29,158 nucleotides of DNA. Source: an uncultured Azohydromonas sp. Lineage in GTDB: Bacteria > Pseudomonadota > Gammaproteobacteria > Burkholderiales > Burkholderiaceae_C. The position numbers were made by a program, and so were the translations under genes. Shown piece after piece: positions 25,994 to 29,158 of this stretch. Below the pieces are notes generated by a model. That model saw only the letters and a program-made list of their open reading frames with translations. It did no database searches and was not told where the DNA came from. The first letter of the stretch is position 1. Every line of letters starts with the position of its first letter. Location of the stretch: assembly GCF_937926365.1 (NCBI RefSeq), contig NZ_CALAOH010000231.1:1-29158 (forward strand). Direction: 5' to 3'.

Positions 25994-27949
25994 TCAGGCG
26001 CGGACATTCCACGGGTGCCGTGGTGACTGCCGCACAGCCGCATCCACCCATGCGAACAACGACTCCCGCTCGTGGTGTCGGGCCGCGCTGATGTTGAGTC
26101 CTGCGTCGTTGAGGAAGAACTCGGTTATGAGCCAGCTGCTGGCGGACCAGAAGCCCCGCCTCTCGCGAATGCGCAGCATCTCCTCGTGCAGCCGCTGGGT
26201 GCCAGACAGCTCCACGGGCCGCGGTGTCACGGGCATCACATGCCGGCGCGGCTCATGGTCGGCACTGCCGTAGACCTTGATGTGGTTGCGCACAGCAGCG
26301 CGCAGCGCCTCCATGGCTTGTGCGGGCGTGCTGCCCAGGGCCTGCATCGCGACTTGGCAATGCCTGGCGACAACGATGCCGTCCGCCGACGTGAAGAGCC
26401 AGAAGTGCGGCCGTGCTTGGGCAATACCCAGCAGCCGATGGCGCTTGAAGGCGCCGTGCGCAGGCGAGCGCGAAGGCGCGACGAACCAACCGTCCCGGTC
26501 GGACCAGGTCAGGCAAGGCCCCTGGCAGGCGCGAAGCACGGTGTCCTGGGCTTGCGTGACCATGTGCCGGCGCTGGAGCTTGTCAGACCGCGGCGGCACG
26601 CCCATCACGGTGCCGGCAGCGGCAATGCCCACGAAGCACGCGCGAGAGTCGGCATCAATGGTGGCGGCTCCTGTGCACAGCGCCAAGGTGCTGCAGCAGT
26701 TGCGTTCCCAGTCGGCAACGCCGGTGTAGGCCATCATGACGGCGCGGCTCAGTGCATGGCTCCAGAGCGTTGACAGTACCCAGGCGGCGGCATGCTCATC
26801 GAGCCAGCGGCGCTGGGATTCATCGATCTGTGCGTATACGGACCTTGCCTGCCCGGCTGGGTCGAACGCCAGCTGCTGGTCGCGCAGCACCCGCATCGGC
26901 TGCTCCGTGGGCATCTGCCGGTACGGCCAACGCCGTTCCTCGACGTGCTCCTCGACTTGCCGGGCCCACATGAGCTCGGCCAGCGACAGCACGGCACGTG
27001 GCTGGCCGGCGAGCATGCGGGCAATCTCCAGAACGTTGCCCGACTGCATGAACTTGGTGACCCAGCGCTTGCTGCGTCCCACGACGACATGGCGGCGCAG
27101 GTGGCGCGCCATGGCGCGGTAGACCAGACGCAGCGGCGTGGCGTCCAGGCTGCGCTCAGGCGGCTTGGCGGTGCGCGTACCGTGCTTGGTGGGCCTGGCG
27201 GCTGCGCGGCCCTTGCAGACCCTGGCCGTGTAGGCCGGCTGTGCCGGTGGTTGCAGGAAGCACTCCGGGTAGTCGATGTCCAGCGCGCTGCACCACACGC
27301 AGATGGAGCGCAGCCACGTGGCGTCGCCGTCATGCTGCTGTGCCTGGTCAGGGTGCTGCAGCATGGCGATGCGGGCGCACTGCCGCAGCCAGCGCACGGC
27401 TGGGTCCAGGGCCATGGTTGCACCGGGGCGCAGCGTGGGACGCCGGCAGGTCTCGGAGGTGAAGAAGACGAACCTGCCGCAGGGACAACAAGCGGCGCTG
27501 AGGCAGTCCCGCGCCGTGAACCGGGCGCTGAAGCCGCGGCCGCAGTGGCAATGGCTGCGCAACGGCAGGCCGTGGATCGGACAGGCGCCCAGCAGCCGCA
27601 ACGACAGCAGAGCGCTGTGGTAACCGTCGGCCAGGCAGGCCGGGCACACACGCATGCCTGGCGTGAAGAGGAAGCGCATCCAAGGCGCCGCGCGGCCCAT
27701 GTGCGACCAGGCCAGGGCCTGCGGTGCCTCGCCCAGCAGCCGCTCCAGCGCCTGCGTGTCGATGGCATCGTCGTCGTTGTGCAGCAGGTCCGGCACGGGG
27801 CCGTGCCTGACCGAGACTGCAGGTACGAGCCGCCCCAGGTCCATCATGCGCAGCCGGTTGAGACAGGCCACCCGGCGCAGCGTGTGCCACAGCGAGGCGT
27901 AGGGCGGGATGCTGCCTGGGTGCCAGGTCAGCTGCGCGATGCCGCTCAT
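25994..27949 (-). CDS. TniQ-like zinc-finger transposition protein
   Basis: A 651-aa protein resembling the TniQ/TnsD family, which helps choose the insertion target. The N-terminus WHPGSIPPYASLWHTLRRVA is TniQ-like. A zinc-binding cluster follows: VCPACLADGYHSALLSLRLL with Cys102/Cys105, then GACPIHGLPLRSHCHCGRGF with Cys123, His126, Cys134 and Cys136. More cysteines follow near 154-157. The rest is helical with no family I can name. It is much longer than Tn5053-type TniQ (about 400 aa) and closer in scale to TnsD-like proteins. The ATG at 27949 overlaps the TniB stop as ATGA; the open frame continues to 28285 but runs inside tniB. I judge the family call likely, not certain. Confidence 0.75.
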   Translation of the reverse strand: MSGIAQLTWHPGSIPPYASLWHTLRRVACLNRLRMMDLGRLVPAVSVRHGPVPDLLHNDDDAIDTQALERLLGEAPQALAWSHMGRAAPWMRFLFTPGMRVCPACLADGYHSALLSLRLLGACPIHGLPLRSHCHCGRGFSARFTARDCLSAACCPCGRFVFFTSETCRRPTLRPGATMALDPAVRWLRQCARIAMLQHPDQAQQHDGDATWLRSICVWCSALDIDYPECFLQPPAQPAYTARVCKGRAAARPTKHGTRTAKPPERSLDATPLRLVYRAMARHLRRHVVVGRSKRWVTKFMQSGNVLEIARMLAGQPRAVLSLAELMWARQVEEHVEERRWPYRQMPTEQPMRVLRDQQLAFDPAGQARSVYAQIDESQRRWLDEHAAAWVLSTLWSHALSRAVMMAYTGVADWERNCCSTLALCTGAATIDADSRACFVGIAAAGTVMGVPPRSDKLQRRHMVTQAQDTVLRACQGPCLTWSDRDGWFVAPSRSPAHGAFKRHRLLGIAQARPHFWLFTSADGIVVARHCQVAMQALGSTPAQAMEALRAAVRNHIKVYGSADHEPRRHVMPVTPRPVELSGTQRLHEEMLRIRERRGFWSASSWLITEFFLNDAGLNISAARHHERESLFAWVDAAVRQSPRHPWNVRA

Positions 27950-28981
27950 GGCGAGACAGGCCGCGCATGCGAGCGCAGCCGGGGGGCTGCTGCCGACACC
28001 ATGGCCATGAGGTTGCGGTGCCCGCAGCCCTGCACGATGGCGCGCCAGGACGCAGCCGAGGTCACCTCGCGCAGCCGCGCGCCGCCGCCCAGGCGCAGCA
28101 GCGCGTGGCGGCAGGCCTGCGCCACGGTCTTCATCGGGTACTCGCTCGGGCCGGCGTAGCGCGCGGGCAGCTCCTCCTGCATGGCGGCCATGAGCGCGCC
28201 GGCCTGGTCGCGCATGCGCAATCCTTCGCCCCAGGCCTGTGGCGCGATACCGGCGGTGTAGGACAGCCCCGAGCCCGCGGGCCATTCGGTGCCGTCGTCG
28301 TAGCCCGACATCACGTAGGCCAGCTCCTCAACGCTGCGTACGCCGTGGAAGGGACGTGCGTCGAGCATGAAGCGTGCGGCCACGTGCGCGCCGCCCGAGA
28401 GCGCCATGCCCATGGGCTCGTCGAAGAACTGCAGCGACGCCACCGAGAACACGCACAGCCGCGTGCGCTGCTTCTCCAGCAGGCTGTGCAGTTCCACCAG
28501 CCACAGCCACTCGCGCTGCGTCATGCCCTGCGCCTCGTCGATGACCAGCACCACGAAGCGTCCGCCGCCTTCGGGCCGCCAGGGCCATCCAGCGCTCGAC
28601 GAGCATGTGCTGGCGGTCCAGCGGACTGCGCTTGGCCGTGGCCAGCGGATGGCGGCTGGCCGCCAGCAGCTGCGCGTAAAAGCTGCCCACGGAGTGCGCG
28701 CTGCCGCAGTCGGTGTGGCTCCACACCACGAGGGGCAGGTGGTGACCGTAGCGCTCGGACAGCAGCCGCTGCAGCCAGTGGTCCACGGCGCTGGACTTGC
28801 CGAAGCGCGAGGGGCCGAAGATGGTGGCGCCGTCCACCTGGTCGTCGATCCAGCCGCCGATGGTGGCAGCCATCTCATGGATGGCCGGCGTGAAGAGCGA
28901 GTAGTCGCGCGTGACCAGCGGGTGCTCGCGCGGGATCTGAGGCGACAGCAGCGGCGCTGTGGCCGGATCGTCGTTCACCAC
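27946..28981 (-). pseudogene. TniB-like AAA+ ATPase interrupted by one frameshift
   Basis: The gene encodes an AAA+ ATPase (TniB/TnsC type) that would activate the transposase and interact with TniQ. The N-terminal part from GTG 28981 (or GTG 28978) has Walker A IFGPSRFGKSS at about residues 54-64. The C-terminal part has Walker B FVVLVIDEAQG and continues to the stop at 27946. The two parts are in different frames; they join smoothly (RWMALAA then EGGGRFVV) if one base is removed from the GGG run at 28573-28575 of the plus strand. The interruption lies between Walker A and B, so the product would be non-functional unless this is a sequencing error or ribosomal frameshifting. It overlaps the transposase stop and, by four bases, the TniQ start. 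Confidence 0.8.
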
Positions 28982-29158
28982 TGCTGCGCCTTGCGCATCG
29001 GCGGCAGTGCCACGCTCGCCGCGACGGTGGTCGGTGCTGCAGGCTGCGTGGCTTCGGGCGGTGCGAGCGCTGGCTCGGCTTCGGCGCCGAGCTCGCGCGC
29101 GTTGGCGCTGAGCACGCGCCGCGCCTCCAGGTAGGCCGGGTGCGCGGGCAGCTTGCGC
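28975..29158 (-). CDS. TniA-like DDE transposase, C-terminal end only
   Basis: The window ends inside this gene. Only the last 60 residues are visible, beginning RKLPAHPAYLEARRVLSANA and ending PPMRKAQQW before the TGA at 28975. The sequence LPAHPAYLEARR and a Pro/Ala-rich tail are consistent with the end of a Mu/TnsB/TniA-type transposase. The call rests mainly on its place directly upstream of the TniB-like and TniQ-like genes, with overlapping ends (its stop lies inside the start of the next gene). The catalytic domain is outside the window. Confidence 0.6.
   Translation of the reverse strand, partial: RKLPAHPAYLEARRVLSANARELGAEAEPALAPPEATQPAAPTTVAASVALPPMRKAQQW

Larger units (their letters stand above)
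22326..29158 (-). mobile_element. Part of a Tni-type transposon with two tyrosine recombinases
   Basis: Minus-strand order: transposase end, TniB-like ATPase, TniQ-like protein, recombinase, recombinase. All genes run the same way, and the first three overlap. Tn5053/Tn402-type elements have tniA-B-Q followed by a serine resolvase gene (tniR); here that place is taken by tyrosine recombinases. The left boundary probably lies in 22236-22325, between the glpR stop and the recombinase stop. No clear terminal inverted repeat or TGT/ACA end was found there. The other end is beyond the window. The cargo, if any, is not visible. Confidence 0.65.

Noticed and set aside
27950..28285. N-terminal extension of the TniQ-like frame
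   Set aside because: It lies inside the TniB-like gene in another frame; the ATG at 27949 forms the usual ATGA overlap and begins at the conserved TniQ-like N-terminus.
28565..28590. Programmed ribosomal frameshift in the TniB-like gene
   Set aside because: There is no classic slippery heptamer and the site is inside the ATPase core; mutation or sequencing error is simpler. Kept only as a testable alternative.
22326..29158. CRISPR-associated Tn7-like transposon
   Set aside because: No cas gene or CRISPR array is visible in the window; the transposon is only partly covered, so this applies to the visible part.

Overview
The window comes from a high-GC proteobacterium. Gene content and codon bias point to a betaproteobacterium of the order Burkholderiales, probably Comamonadaceae; this is an inference from family resemblance, since there is no rRNA or other marker gene. 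No rRNA, tRNA or CRISPR array was seen.

Left part, about 1-11.5 kb: a patchwork of small accessory units. In order they are an unknown conserved protein, a MEDS-domain sensor overlapping a hybrid histidine kinase, an ArsC-type reductase, and a possible tiny membrane protein. Next is a TetR/SDR pair with matching palindromic operators, followed by a decayed DHA2 drug-efflux gene, then a PEBP-family gene and a second, multiply frameshifted MFS remnant. The part ends with a VapBC toxin-antitoxin pair, an NmrA-like oxidoreductase with a secreted cupin, a VOC protein and a DUF4242 protein. Two dead transporters, the TA module and several gene-poor gaps suggest repeated turnover.

Middle, about 12-22.2 kb: a compact glycerol uptake and oxidation operon on the minus strand. 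The order is glpD, ATPases glpS and glpT, permeases glpP and glpQ, a DUF2160 membrane protein and the binding protein glpV, with glpR divergent. Neighbouring genes overlap or nearly touch from glpD to glpQ. An NCS1 transporter follows glpV after a 20-bp perfect palindrome. No glycerol kinase is present. The two ATPases have complementary defects that would leave one consensus and one degenerate ATP site.

Right part, about 22.3 kb to the end: part of a TniA/TniB/TniQ transposon on the minus strand. It contains the C-terminus of a DDE transposase, a TniB-like ATPase broken by one frameshift, a large TniQ-like zinc protein, and two closely similar tyrosine recombinases in tandem. Each recombinase is preceded by a related dyad site (GATAA, 6-bp spacer, TTATC). 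The site before the first recombinase has about 12-bp arms and is followed by two 14-bp direct repeats. This resembles an internal resolution site of the TnpI/IRS type. The main hypothesis is a Tni-type transposon that resolves cointegrates with a tyrosine recombinase instead of the usual serine resolvase TniR.
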